Shown here: piece by piece, positions 44,191-54,700 of the stretch
Numbering within the stretch: the stretch's first letter is position 1
How the letters are laid out: every line of letters begins with the position of its first letter
From: Acanthosepion pharaonis
Taxonomy: Eukaryota > Mollusca > Cephalopoda > Sepiida > Sepiidae
Assembly: GCA_903632075.3 (NCBI GenBank)
Contig: CAHIKZ030005407.1
Coordinates: 3,619,501 to 3,683,500, forward strand
Direction: 5' to 3'
Length of the DNA stretch: 64,000 bases
The notes under the pieces: generated by a model
Databases searched by the model: none
Told to the model about the DNA's origin: nothing
What the model saw: the letters and a program-made list of their open reading frames with translations, nothing else
Translations under genes and position numbers: made by a program

Positions 44191-44292
44191 TTAGGTTGGT
44201 ACAAAAATAATGACGTAATAATGTCGTTTTTTGACGTATTTTTTAACGTCAAAAAATGACATTCTTACGTCATTATTTTTGCACTAACCTAA
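44191..44292. mobile_element. Palindromic mariner MITE with TA target duplication
   Basis: TTAGGTTGGTACAAAAATAA at the left and its inverse (GCACTAACCTAA) at the right, with complementarity through the centre (GACGTA, AAAAAACG). TA flanks both ends (44189-44190 and 44293-44294). Known: TTAGGTTGGTGCAAAAGTAA is the terminal repeat of mariner MITEs such as human MADE1. Confidence 0.92.
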
Positions 44293-44499
44293 TATTTAAG
44301 CTTACTTTTAAAAAATTCAAATAATTTTTCTGTCGCCACTTAATTTAAAGACAATTTTGTATATGTTGGTCCATAATTTTCCGTACAAACAATTATTTTT
44401 ATTTCATGGGTGACTTTCGCTGGATTTCGCAATAAATTTGGATTATACAAAAATTTATTTCCAAGTTATAAAAATTATTATACAAAAAATTCGTCGCAC

Positions 44500-44987
44500 A
44501 AAATCACGTAAAAAATCACCGAAAACAATCGCAGTAATGAAAACTTGGGAACACAAAATTTCCGGATTGAGGGTTCGGATCCAGCTCGGAACGTTTTTAA
44601 TTTGCTCACGGAGTTGGGCTGATTCCAAAAATTATATGATATGCTGGGATACGGTCTCTATGAGTAAAGTTGAAAAAACGGATAATTATATTTTGAAACA
44701 CTTTAATTTGAGAACAGTAATTTTTCTATTTGAACATAAGCTAATGTAAGTTATAGAATTGTGTCCCGTTAATTTCTTTATCAGTAGAGGCCAAGATGGC
44801 GGAATTCGAAAACAATCGCAGTAATAAAAACTTGGGAATCCAAAATATCAGGATTGCGGGTCCGAATCCGAATTGGAATTTTTTTTAATTTGTTCATAGA
44901 ATGCGCCTTATTCCAGAATGTTATATGTTGGGTTAGGCCTCTAGGAATAAAGTTGAAAATATATGATACAGTGACACTGAGATACGC

Positions 44988-44992
<5 letters not shown>
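44500..44992 (+). repeat. Two tandem copies of an unclassified SINE-like repeat
   Basis: Copies at about 44517-44700 and 44808-44992 share AAAACAATCGCAGTAAT, AAAACTTGGGAA, GGATTG-GGGT-CG-ATCC, TTTAATTTG and AAAGTTGAAAA. GGGTTCGGATCC and GGGTCCGAATCC resemble a pol III B box. The second copy ends in (TA)n at 44993. Confidence 0.55.

Positions 44993-45032
<40 letters not shown>
44993..45032. repeat. (TA)n at the 3' edge of the Penelope-like element
   Basis: Pure TA run directly next to the 3' terminal repeat of the element. Confidence 0.95.
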
Positions 45033-45036
<4 letters not shown>

Positions 45037-45116
45037 TAAAAACAGACCACGTTAAGATTCCATGTAATAAGCTATTTCACCATAACCCCTTTAACAGGGT
45101 TCTGGATCATCAGACT
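45033..45116 (-). repeat. PLE 3' terminal repeat with hammerhead-like core
   Basis: Minus strand: AGT, CTGATGA (45107-45113), TCCAG, AACCC, loop, GGGTT, ATGGT, GAAA (45075-45078), then TAGCTTATTACATGG. CCA/TGG and AACCC/GGGTT can form stem II. ATA, GCT, TAT gives a minimal stem III. The base pair next to stem II is U-U rather than the usual G-C. Confidence 0.6.
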
Positions 45117-45939
45117 TTACTTCCAAAAGCTGAAATGAAAATGAAAAGAAATTCACGTTTTTTGACGGACCTCATCAAGTATACGTAAAATTAACGAAGT
45201 GGGGAAGTGAGGTGGGGAGAGAGGATATGAGTGTCTCATATGTATCATTTCAGTTTCCTATTTTTAACCCCAGTGTGTCGGCTAGATGTTGCTCAAATTT
45301 AACGCGTCTCGTCTCTAGATATAAGATAGACATTAAAGGAAGAAGCTACAACAACCCCAATCAATTACACGACAGGTTTCATTCAAATTCTTAGACGCTG
45401 TTAATTCGCGTTACTTTAACGTGCATATTTGGGAGGTTAAGGTTTGATAAATATCTAAATGTCTAAACAATCTACGAAGAAATTAATTTGAAATTCGGTG
45501 GAGTTTTGGGTATTTTCTATGAAACAGTCGATTGGAAAAATTCATAGACAGTACATTGAAAGAGTAATCCATTTTATATTTAGTAATCTTTTTTATTCTA
45601 CTAAAACTTTTATCTTATTGCTTGTTAGGTTGACATCTATTCGTTTGATTTTTGTTCATTAAGTAAACTCGTGATTGTTTTTTTATGTACCCAATTATCA
45701 ACGGTTATTCCCATTTAAATAATTTTATCATCAATAATGGGGTAGTATATTTCAATCTAAATTAAAATACCAATTTAAACTTTACCTTCGTGCTATTTAA
45801 AACTCACTTCCAATTGGAGAATATTAGAGGAGAGATTTGGATGAGATGTCACTAGCAGAAAATTAGGTCCTTCTTTTACAATCTTTTATCCACACATGTC
45901 TTAAACCCCTATTTATATTCACATACCTATATTTTCTTA

Positions 45940-46295
45940 TAAGCCTATGAGTTCCTATATACACCTGCACACACATTCCCACGAAAAAACCATATGTATA
46001 TTTCCATATTTACACATATACACCTGCAGAGAAACGCATATCCATATATCTCCATACATATCTCCATATACACTTATACTTACATATATACATATACACA
46101 CAAGGGCACCCGTATATCCATATACATCCATATACATACGCACATATACATTTACACACATATATATGTATACACATATACACACAAACAAATATGTATA
46201 CATACATACATACACACACATGCATATACATACGTAATATGCAGCATATCTACATACACACATATGCGTTAATTTGCACTTACACATATCTACAC
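45940..46295. repeat. CATATACA-type minisatellite in the PLE 3' UTR
   Basis: Irregular units of CATATACA, CACACATATA and CCATATA. The frames of 70-126 codons in it are low-complexity artefacts. Confidence 0.85.
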
Positions 46296-46667
46296 ACGTA
46301 CATGTCCCTATCCTCATGTCCACCCGTGCACCCACTTATGCCTGCGTTCGAAGACTATCTCAGTATTTAATTACATTATCCATATCTTTACACATATAAT
46401 ATTACCCGCTCTTTCATATTTATGGCAAAACATATAGGTACTTATCTAATTGTACACCTCCACACTCACAAAAAAACAAAAAAAACCCTGGTATGCTTAT
46501 TTTTCCATATAAAAACATATACATGGACATATCAACAGGTGTCTCAGTGTTCAAATACATTACCATAGTTGTATACATATAGTCATGTGTTAGCGTTTAT
46601 GTGTGCATAGTAATATTTCTAAAAACAAAGGGAATACAAAACATTCAAAATTGCTCTTCCTATATGA

Positions 46668-47150
46668 TTATTTCTCAATGTATTTGCTTAGGTTTAGGTT
46701 GTTTTTGTGCCGGCATTTAAGGACTAGTTCATTGTGTCTATTTAGTAGTATGTCTGGATCTTTATATTTGATTATGAAGATTTTCTCCTTTAAGCATAAG
46801 TCGTATCTGTCTCTGAAGTTTTTTTGAGTTCTGGCTCTTGATATTATTTTCCACTTTATTTGTGGGGTTAGGCCACCCTCCAACAAATCCCAATAATGTT
46901 TTGATAGTGCCGTTTGGTTCCTTTCACACTTATTTTTGAAGGACTGGCGATGGTTGTACGGTCGGTGTTTCCAATCTCCCGCCGATATTCCTATGTATAT
47001 CTTTTTCTCTTCAACCTTTTCTTTGGGGAAAATTGTTGCTTCATATATTGTGTTCTCTGCCATGCATATTCCTTCAACTGGGCACTCTGATCCTGTCCTT
47101 CAGTTGCATGTTGATTTTTCCATTCGGGTTGTATCCTGATTTTGTCTTAG
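46668..47150 (-). pseudogene. PLE GIY-YIG endonuclease domain
   Basis: Minus frame 46668-47063 (131 codons) reads MAENTIYEATIFPKEKVEEK, KIYIGISAGDWKHRPYNHRQ, SF, QTALSKHYWDL, KWKIISRA, CLKEKIFIIKYKDPDILLNR and HNELVLKCRHKN. Known: IYEA, YIG, DWKHR--NH--SF and CL-EK--I--------LN-R-EL---CRH are the conserved blocks of the PLE endonuclease, which nicks DNA for target-primed reverse transcription. Upstream a Cys-rich linker is readable (CPVEGICM in the 47063-47100 region). The catalytic R after DWKH and the E of the CL-EK block are present, and the final CRH is intact. A stop separates it from the RT part. Confidence 0.85.
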
Positions 47151-47447
47151 ATTATCATGAAGGTCTCTCAAAATTTTACTATTGTGTGAACTAATAATTC
47201 TTTCCATATTATCCATGCAAGAATAGCTAATCTTTAGATTCATCTTGTTGAATATTTTTTTTCAGAGATGCATTTTTTGCTAAAGTGTTTTTCTATCAGT
47301 TTTATGAAGTATTTACCTATATTAATATTGAGAGGTTACAAAAGGTGGGTTGAACCATATAATTTTCCTTTTCCTATTTTTTGGGTTTAGTGGATTTTTT
47401 ATTTACTGACTTATCTATGTAATTTAGTGTCTGTTTAAAATTACTTT

Positions 47448-47966
47448 TTAATAGGGCTTTATTGTATTCCGATTTATTCTGGTTAAAATGATTTTACAGG
47501 AGGAAAGTTTATTTATTCTAGAATTTACTGTATTTGGGATTTGTTTAATTATTGATTTCGGGTGATTGGAGTGGATATTTATATATATGGATGATTGGTT
47601 TTCCTTTTGGAAGGGTTTATAAGTATTATTGTTCAGATTAAATGTAACGTCTAGGAAGTTTACTATTTTTAAGTTGGAAGAAATCTCGATTCTAAACCCT
47701 AGAAATTTGAAGGCCCTAATTATTTTCTTTTGTAGTTGGGATATTAACGGACCATTAGTATTAGGTACAGCAACTAACCCGTCATCTCTGTATATTCCTA
47801 TATTTTGAGGGTCAAGGAATCTACTTAGGATATCTAAAATGTATATACCTATTAGGTCTGCTATTTGAGCTGAATCAAATGATCCCATTGGGACATCAAA
47901 ATTGTCTCTATCTTTTTTAATCCAAGTAGTGTTGTTCAGTTTTAGTATGGACTGTCTAGATTCCAT
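47448..47966 (-). pseudogene. PLE reverse transcriptase, catalytic and thumb part
   Basis: Minus frame of 172 codons: FDVPMGSFDSAQIADLIGIY, ILDILSRFL, IGIYRDDGLVAVPN, GPLISQLQKKIIRAFKFLGF, RIEISSNLKIVNFLDVTFNL, then YKPFQKENQSSIYINIHSNH and PKSIIKQIPNTVNSRINKLS. Known: MGS-DSA-I-DL-G, YRDDGL, LKIVNFLDVTF and SNHP--I-KQIP are PLE RT signatures. Both catalytic aspartates of YRDD are kept. The frame matches that of the GIY-YIG part, with a stop between. Confidence 0.9.
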
Positions 47967-48120
47967 TATGATTTTTATTTCTTTGTCAGTAATGTCAGTG
48001 TGGATTTTGGTAAAACTTAAGCTATTTTCTAATAATTCTTTAGAGGTTGAGGGGTAGAAATCGATGATATCAAGTTGTATAAAAGTAGTATTATTTTTAT
48101 TCTTTATTTTTTGGAACCAG

Positions 48121-48896
48121 TTAATGGTGTCCGATGAATCTTTCCAAAGGTTTAACGGGTATTTTTTTTAATATAGATGTGTTTATTCTTTTTAGGATGT
48201 TTTTAGAAATTATTCCTAACTCTGATTTGGAGGGATTTATTAGTCTGGACTGTAGATTATTCTGAAAATTAGGTTTATGGTCTTTAAAAAGTAGGTAGGC
48301 GTCTTTTAGATGAGTTGTACCCATTCTATCAGCAATATTATATTTAAATGCTAATTTCGCAGTTTCTTTGTGTATGGAGGATAAGTGTTGAGAGTTGTTG
48401 TCTTTCTTATAAGAACCAGAGACTTTATTTTGAATCAGATGGTTGTATTCCGAGGGATTAAAATGTAAATATTTTTTAGATTTGTCAGCTCTGATCCATA
48501 GGTTTTTTTGAATTTTTTTATATTTGTGATGTCTTTTTTGAGTTTGAATTGGAATGGGTAGCATTTTTTCTGGAAGTATATTTTCTTAATTAACTCAATT
48601 AAATCTTGTTCAAAAGGTTCTAATAATTTATTGTTTGGTGGAGTGTTTTGAGATTTAAAGTAAAAGGCTTCATCTAGTTTAGTGGGTTTGTTATGGGGGT
48701 TAAGATGGAAGTGAATTTTCCACCTCATTCTTTTTATGATGTCAATGATTTTTTCCGTCAAAGACATGGTGAAGGATTCAATCGTAGGGTGAGGAATGTT
48801 CTTGGGTGAGTAATCCGGTGTGAATTTATCCATTTTAGGTTGGAAGTATGGATCATTATGGTAATCCGATGGGAGGTAATCCAACAAAGAGCTCAA
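48121..48896 (-). pseudogene. PLE N-terminal region and RT fingers, split by a frameshift
   Basis: Frame 48435-48896 reads MSSLLDYLPSDYHNDPYFQP, FEQDLIELIKKIYFQKKC and FQFKLKKDI. Frame 48121-48564 continues with IRADKSKKYLHFNPSEYNHL, IHKETAKLAFKYNIADRMGT, AYLLFKDHKPNFQNNLQSRL and INPSKSELGIISKNILKRIN. Known: RADK-K--Y--------L, LKDHK-NF-N-P--RLINP-KSELG is the conserved first half of PLE RT. A frameshift near 48530 joins the two frames and another near 48110 leads to the catalytic part. Confidence 0.88.
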
Positions 48897-49010
48897 CTTA
48901 TTTTATAAGGAGCTAATATTTAGTTTATGCAAACTTAGGTAATCCGTATGGGTAGACCCGAGGAGGATGATATCCAGAGAGCTCAATGTAAAATTCAGAG
49001 CAGATATGTT

Positions 49011-49095
49011 TGAATAAAAAACAGACCACGTTAAGATTCCATGTAATAAGCTATTTCACCATAACCCGTTTAATAGGGTTCTGGATCATCAGACT
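49011..49095 (-). repeat. PLE 5' terminal repeat with hammerhead-like core
   Basis: Same arrangement as the 3' copy: CTGATGA (49086-49092), CCAG, AACCC, loop TATTAAAC, GGGTT, ATGG, GAAA (49054-49057). The two repeats differ mainly inside the stem II loop, so the stem is the conserved part. Confidence 0.6.
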
Positions 49096-49594
49096 ATATA
49101 TATGTGTGTGTGTGTGCGCGCGCACCCGCGTGTGTGTGTAACATAGTGAAAAAGTAGGCCTTTGCTGGAAATGTTATTTATACAGAAATTTTATTGAGGA
49201 AGAAACTTACATCTTACTCTTGTCTGTCCGTGGGACGGGTATTTGACGAGTAAGCAAAAAAAAAATCTTTCTAAGTTCACTAAGCATGTATTTTGGTCTC
49301 TTGACTAATCTAGGGTTCCATATTACTTGTCAAAATAGTCGAAAGAAAAACGAAAAAGATCTGAGTAGAACGATGAAAATGAAAGCAAATGTCTATTTTG
49401 GTTTGAAGCAAAAACTGCTGGAATATTTGGAGAAAACGGTTTTAAAGGAGACCGTGTGACATGAATTGATTTTTCACATCTTAGATGTTTGAAAAATACT
49501 GTATTTACCAAAGGTTAATCATAGCTTAACTTGAGCAAGCAAAGTCATTAAAGAACTGGCAGGTTTCAAGACATAAGTTTTCGAAACAATTATC

Positions 49595-49925
49595 AAGTAG
49601 ATAAAGGTGAGAGAGAGAGAGAGAGAGAGAGAGGGGGGAGGGAGATAGTGAAAGTAAGAAGGAAAGAAAGAAGCTTAAGTAGAGGAAATAGAGAAGTGAT
49701 AAAGAAAACAAAAGGAATTAGAAATAAAGAAAAAGAAACAAACAGAAAAATGAAAGAAAGGAAGAAAAGCCGACATGGAAAAGCAATAAATAAACGGGAA
49801 AAAAAGAAAAAGAAAAGAAAAAAAACAATGCAAGAAAATGGAAAGCGAAAAAGAAAGGTAAGGAAAAGTAAAAGAAAAAAACAATGAAAGGAGATAAAAG
49901 AGACGAACAAAGAAAGACAAGTACA
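49595..49925. repeat. (GA)n and purine-rich low-complexity tract
   Basis: GA repeats followed by AAAG-rich sequence. The frames of 60-105 codons on both strands are low-complexity artefacts. Confidence 0.85.
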
Positions 49926-50110
49926 GTGTAACCCGGATGTAAGAGAGTTGTCGGGACCGGAGAAGAAGTCTCTTATATCCGGGTTTCTCTTATATCCGGG
50001 TTTGGTCTAATATATATACATTAACAAAGGCTCTAATTTGGGACCAGAGAAAATCTCACTTATATCCGGGTTTCTCTTATATCCGGGTCTCTTATATCCG
50101 GGTTATACTG
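49924..50110. mobile_element. pogo/Tigger-like MITE with TA target duplication
   Basis: CAGTGTAACCCGGATGTAAG at the left and the inverse of CAGTATAACCCGGATATAAG at the right, TA on each side (49922-49923 and 50111-50112). The inner sequence holds four further copies of CTCTTATATCCGGGTTT-like words. The CAGT-A-AACC start is typical of pogo/Tigger-derived MITEs. Confidence 0.9.
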
Positions 50111-50671
50111 TACAATGAAAAAGAAAAGAAAAACAATACTAGGAAAAAGAAAGACAAAAAAAAAAGAAAAGAAAAGTAGAAGAAGAAAAAAAGAAAGCAC
50201 AAAAGAAGGACAAGAAAAGAAGAATCGTCAAAAAGTAGAAAATAGGAAGAAAAAATACTGTAAGAAATGAAGAACATTGAGTAAAATATTTCGAATATTT
50301 TGTTATCGAACTGAAAGATTGGCAAAGGAAAAAATAAAAACACACACATAAGTATACGTATGTGTTTGTGGGCTTGTGAGTGCGTGTGTATCTGTGTACG
50401 CGCGTGTAGATAGAAGCAGATTGAAATAAATACGAACAAACAGTAAAAAAATAGATATTAGCACAGATAGATAGATAGATAGATAGATAGATAAGGAGAC
50501 TGACAGATTGATATAGATAAGGGAGAAACTGAAATAGATATCAGCACACACGTGGATATCTATGTATGTATGCATGTATGTATGTATGTATTTATGTATC
50601 TATCTATCTATCTATCTATATATAATTGTCCATATATATATATATATATATATATAATTGTCCATTTATTT

Positions 50672-50743
<72 letters not shown>

Positions 50744-50956
50744 GTCCATTTATAAAAATGTTTTATCGAAATGAAGTTCAATTTATAAGAAAGTGTAATT
50801 TGAATGGTTAACCTTACTTTCCGCTGCTTCCCCCTAACCTTGATTTTCGAGCTATCGTGTTGAAAATAGATTGAAAACTTGGTTGACTGTTAATGTAAGT
50901 GTGAGAAAATATTTGGTAATTTATTTTCACACCTTTTAAGTTTGAATCCAGAAAAG

Positions 50957-51004
<48 letters not shown>

Positions 51005-51292
51005 GGGTGCACATCGCGAATGTACATCCGTACAGACTGGTGCATGTCTGCCCGTGCACAAACGCACGTAAGCCCACAAACAATACATGATAAGCGCATA
51101 AAAAAAAGAAAAATCGAAAACTAAGCAGTCTTTTGGTGATATCCCTTAAGGTGGACGAACAGGTCCGTCTACGAAACTCTGGAGTCGGGATACTGAAGGT
51201 AACATCAGTTAGATAAGTGACAAACTTTTATTTATATTAATTCTAATTTTACATATTTTTACATTACATTATTTTCAAATACATACATACAT

Positions 51293-51342
<50 letters not shown>

Positions 51343-52025
51343 GTATATGTGTGTGTGTGTGTGTGTGTGTGAAGATGAGGAAACAGTAGAAAATTTTTTA
51401 TCAAAGACGCGTTTCAGCGGAGAAAATTCATATTCTCTTTGGCATTAGCAGTTTGACTAAAAGGAAGACGAACTTATATGCTAAGAGAATATCTTGGTAT
51501 CTCTGATGATATGTTGGTGTTGTAAATCACATTAATTACTTTAGCCTGTCGCTTCCTGACTTGAGAATTTGAAATAAGAAAAAGTTGAACGTGATAGATA
51601 GATAGATAGATAGATAGATAGAAGGTTGGCTTTATTTAATTTCATAGTTTCCCTTGTTCTCCGTCCGAATGAATTTACCTCAAAGGAGCAATCAATAAAC
51701 AACCTTGTCCACTGACAGCTTTCCTTCAATAAGTACATTGGATTAATTAAACCTGAATAAATAAATAAAAATCAACTGCCCTTCAGACGCTAATAACAAT
51801 GGACCAGGCTACCTGACCTTTAATAATTCAATGACGATTCAGTTTTCTACTGAGAGATTGATTGTGTTTAACTGATTAAGACACCAGAACAGAGATCATT
51901 ACTTAGCTTTGTTCGTCATATATATTAAAGAAAATAGTCAACAGGTTTTCACGTGTTGACCAAACATATACGTTATATGCAATCGTCAGCACACGTGGCC
52001 TGAAAAATGCAAACTGGCATTTGGC

Positions 52026-52084
<59 letters not shown>

Positions 52085-52370
52085 GTTGATAATAAGTAGG
52101 GATAATTCAAAGAGGATGTAAATCCAAAGAGAACTCAATGTATGAAAAGAGCAAATAATAATAATAATAATAATGAAAGCGGAGTCCTTCACGGGGTCAA
52201 ATCCCAATTGTTGAGACCAAAAATACTTATATAATAATTCTAATAATTTAAAAGCTTCTACTCGACTGAAAAAATACTTTTTGATACCAGAAAAGGCTCA
52301 CCAACAGGCTCAACGATTGCCATGTTCTTTATATTTGATAAAACTTATATATATATATATGATATAAATT
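50111..52370. other. Microsatellite-rich interval without gene
   Basis: Simple repeats at 50458-50496 (GATA), 50551-50615 (TATG/TCTA), 50632-50742 (TA with ATTGTCC spacers), 50959-51003 (TA), 51294-51371 (CA/TA/TG), 51595-51622 (GATA) and 52029-52082 (TA). A stretch at 52085-52160 echoes the PLE leader words at 48955-49010 (GAGGATG, ATCCA-AGAG, CTCAATGTA). Confidence 0.6.
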
Positions 52371-52384
52371 ATGTTTGAAGTTTT

Positions 52385-52692
52385 ATATATACCACATAAC
52401 ACCCTTGAGCGCTTAGCCTTGGAGCGGGTAGAATGGAGATCAACATGTTTTAGTGGACTCAGCAATTTTCCATTTGCTTGTTTGAATCATCTTCAAGAAG
52501 CGAGAGCAAGATCTAAAAGGTCAGCCAATCTAACAGGGATCTCATCTCACAATCCTTACACTTGCTCCGTATGTGGCCTCCTTTGTAAATCACTAGCGGG
52601 TCTTAAAAGCCACTTAATATTATCGCACAAAATTTCATAACTGAATCAATAAGCTGTCAGATCCTCATATGTCGAAACCGACTGTAGAGTCC

Positions 52693-52742
<50 letters not shown>
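52385..52742 (+). pseudogene. LINE ORF2 C-terminus with zinc-finger motif
   Basis: Frame 52371-52640 reads LERLALERVEWRSTCFSGLS, then RARSKRSAN and YTCSVCGLLCKSLAGLKSHL ending ILSHKIS and a stop at 52638-52640. Known: D/E-RL--ER--WR------G followed by C--C-R-C-S--GL-SH---H is the C-terminal end of one RTE/CR1-group of LINE proteins. The 3' end TATGTCGAAACCGACTGTAG runs straight into (TA)n at 52694-52741. The RT core is missing. Confidence 0.78.
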
Positions 52743-52745
<3 letters not shown>

Positions 52746-52759
52746 CAGTATGTATTCCT

Positions 52760-53110
52760 TCTATCCATGTTCATAGCACCGCCTAAGAAGCCAGGTGTAA
52801 ACGAATATAAATTCCATCGGACAATCAGCCTAATGAGCCATATAACGCAACTTATCATCCGAATCTTGAAAACTAGGACGCGCAATAGAATTAGACTAAC
52901 AATAACGCAAGAACAGTGCGGGTTCATTAAAGACACAGGAACACCGAATGCAAGGAATGTAGTTGAGGAACTTTATGAAGAGAAAAGAGAGACAGCAAAA
53001 ATATGTACTTTTCTCTCGTTGAAACAACTTTGCATTTTTCATTGTGTATAAATATAGCTTTATATATAAAGTATCTACATTTACCTTCATAAAGTTCCTC
53101 AAGAAACGAT
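52760..53110 (+). pseudogene. RTE-like LINE ORF2 RT fragment with inverted 3' part
   Basis: Frame 52767 reads MFIAPPKKPGVNEYKFHRTI, SLMSHITQLIIRILKTR and ITQEQCGFIKDTGTPNARNV. Known: P-KP----Y--HRTISLMSH is the start of the RT domain in this family, and 55581-55937 carries the same stretch. After 53000 the sequence repeats its own GAGGAACTTTATGAAG block in inverse (53075-53100). That suggests a foldback or twin-priming type inversion during insertion. Confidence 0.75.
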
Positions 53111-53284
53111 GGTTTATACATCTATCTCACATTATCGCTTTATCAATATATAAAATAAATACTTATTCGAATTTAAAGGTTTATTTCCTGCACCATGATG
53201 AAATCGAAGCAGTTAGGTTGAAAGGTGGGTTGTACTGAGTAGATGTAAACAAACGGCAGTCATTTGCATAAAATTTTCTCAACA

Positions 53285-53775
53285 ATGTTGTCGCAAATTA
53301 ATAGCCACTGTATGAATTTGAAACTTGAAAATCGATCGCAAAGTTGATCTGAGAGATAAAGAGCCATATTTTATGACTACAAAGCTTGCAAAATGTAAAA
53401 AAATTCTAGAAATGGTGAAAATGATCGATCGGTACGACCGAACTGTCACGTGACGAACTCTTTGAGGGAGAATGCGGAAGACCGGGATTAATTAGAACTG
53501 CAGCGATTTTGGTTCAAAAACAAATCAAAATCTCGTTTCCTTTATTGTTCTTTTTCATGTTCGATCTCTTTCTCTCTCTCTCTCTCTCTCCCATCATCTC
53601 TCCATCTATCTGTCTTCACCTTTCCCTCTCAAACACACATTTGCTTTTACATGAACACATAATGGGTGAGACATGATTTCAAGCAATGCCACCGCTTGAT
53701 CCATCCTCAAATATGAATGTGGAATTTTAGTCCTGCTAGGGATTTACATTCTCTGGCGCAGTTGCGGCAACAGGG
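53285..53775 (+). repeat. Dispersed repeat 'B', copy 1
   Basis: Shares GCAAATTAATAGCCAC, CTACAAAGCTTGCAAAATG, ATTTCAAGCAATG, CACCGCTTGATCCATC and TTTACATTCTCT with 63043-63420. A CT microsatellite replaces the TCTA run of the other copy. Class unknown. Confidence 0.7.
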
Positions 53776-53839
53776 TGCGTCTTTTTCAATATCTGTTACA
53801 TAAATGCCACATGATGAATATGAGCATATACAAAAGCAA

Positions 53840-54145
53840 CTACATACTCTTAGATTATCTCTCTATATTCCTGAGATGACTTATTGTAATTATTTACACT
53901 ATTTACATTGTTTGGACTGTTGTCCTCATCTTTGTTGCCATATTCACGATGTTTTGACCGTTGTCCGCTCCGGCCTTCTTCGGGATCTGTCTCTATCTCC
54001 TTCTTCGGTATTTGTCTATATTTTTGAGATGAGGTATTGTAATTATTTACACTATTTACGTTGTTCACATTGATGTCCTCATCTTTGTTGCCATATTCCC
54101 GACGTTTCGACCGTTGTGCACCCGGCCTTCTTCAGGAGACATAAC
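53840..54145 (-). repeat. Tandem hammerhead-like repeat (retrozyme-like dimer)
   Basis: Two head-to-tail units of about 152 bp. On the minus strand unit 1 has CTGAAGA (54129-54135), AGGCCGG, a loop, CGGTC, GAAAC and GTC (54101-54108); GGCCG/CGGTC forms stem II and ACGT a minimal stem III. Unit 2 has the decayed counterpart CCGAAGA (53977-53983) and AAAACATC (53948-53955). Both continue with GGCAACAAAGATGAGGAC and GTAAATAATTACAATA. A single copy lies at 9285-9440. No coding capacity. Confidence 0.68.
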
Positions 54146-54554
54146 CTTTTATTTCGTCCGCCGGAGTACATTGTTCTAGTTCCATGTGCCATGCATCATC
54201 AGTTATCTCCCTTTAACTCAAATTTCCAAGTTTTTTTTTTGAGGGGGGGGTCACCGCAGCTGTAGCCAGGTATTGAACTCAGAACTCTTTGGATCAAATC
54301 ACTGGATTCAACCAATGCTTTTATTCAGTGGGTAATGTGTACTTGATGATATGGCCCAGTGGATCTTACTGCTTTCTCCTACAATTGGGGGATACAAATT
54401 CTAAAATCCTGCTGTAGGGTCAGTTAGTTATGTGCCATGATACACGCGTAGGCGATCATGTGTCTTTCGATACATGACTGACGAGGTAGATGTTTTCCCG
54501 CAGTAGGTTGCCATTTCTTTCTGCGGTAGACCAGTTGCCATCCAAGGCTATAGA

Positions 54555-54700
54555 ACCCGGTCTGGGGGGAGGAGAAGAAGAGGATTTCCCAAGGATAGCA
54601 CGTAAGTGAATGTAATGGATTCGACTAGAATTCGAACTCGGCTCTCCGATTCCTCAATCCGAGCCACTATACATTACTCCACCGTGCCTCCGGAGGGTAC
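54555..54700 (-). mobile_element. tRNA-derived SINE
   Basis: Minus strand: GGAGGCACGGTGGAGTAATG, AGTGGCTCGGATTGAGG, then GAGCCGAGTTCGAATTCTAG (B box GAGTTCGAATTC). The body continues with CCATTACATTCACTTACG and a CT-rich stretch. Spacing fits a pol III head; a decayed B-box-like GTATTGAACTC also occurs at 54280. Confidence 0.6.

Larger units (their letters stand above)
45033..49095 (-). mobile_element. Penelope-like element (PLE), nearly full-length, inactive
   Basis: Direct repeats of about 84 bp bound the block at 45033-45116 and 49011-49095. Between them, on the minus strand, lie an N-terminal region, a reverse transcriptase with YRDDG, and a GIY-YIG endonuclease, the standard order of an endonuclease-bearing PLE. 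The element is about 4.06 kb. The 5' leader between repeat and ORF is about 115 bp and the 3' UTR about 1.5 kb, which holds a CATATACA-type minisatellite. Frameshifts and stops split the ORF, so it is not autonomous now. The terminal repeats carry hammerhead-like cores in sense orientation, as known for PLE pLTRs. Confidence 0.82.

Noticed and set aside
45947..46335. Frames of 73-126 codons on both strands
   Set aside because: They come from the CATATACA minisatellite in the PLE 3' UTR.
49593..49920. Overlapping long frames on both strands (up to 105 codons)
   Set aside because: Purine-rich low-complexity sequence; Lys/Arg/Glu on one strand and Phe/Leu/Ser on the other with no domain.
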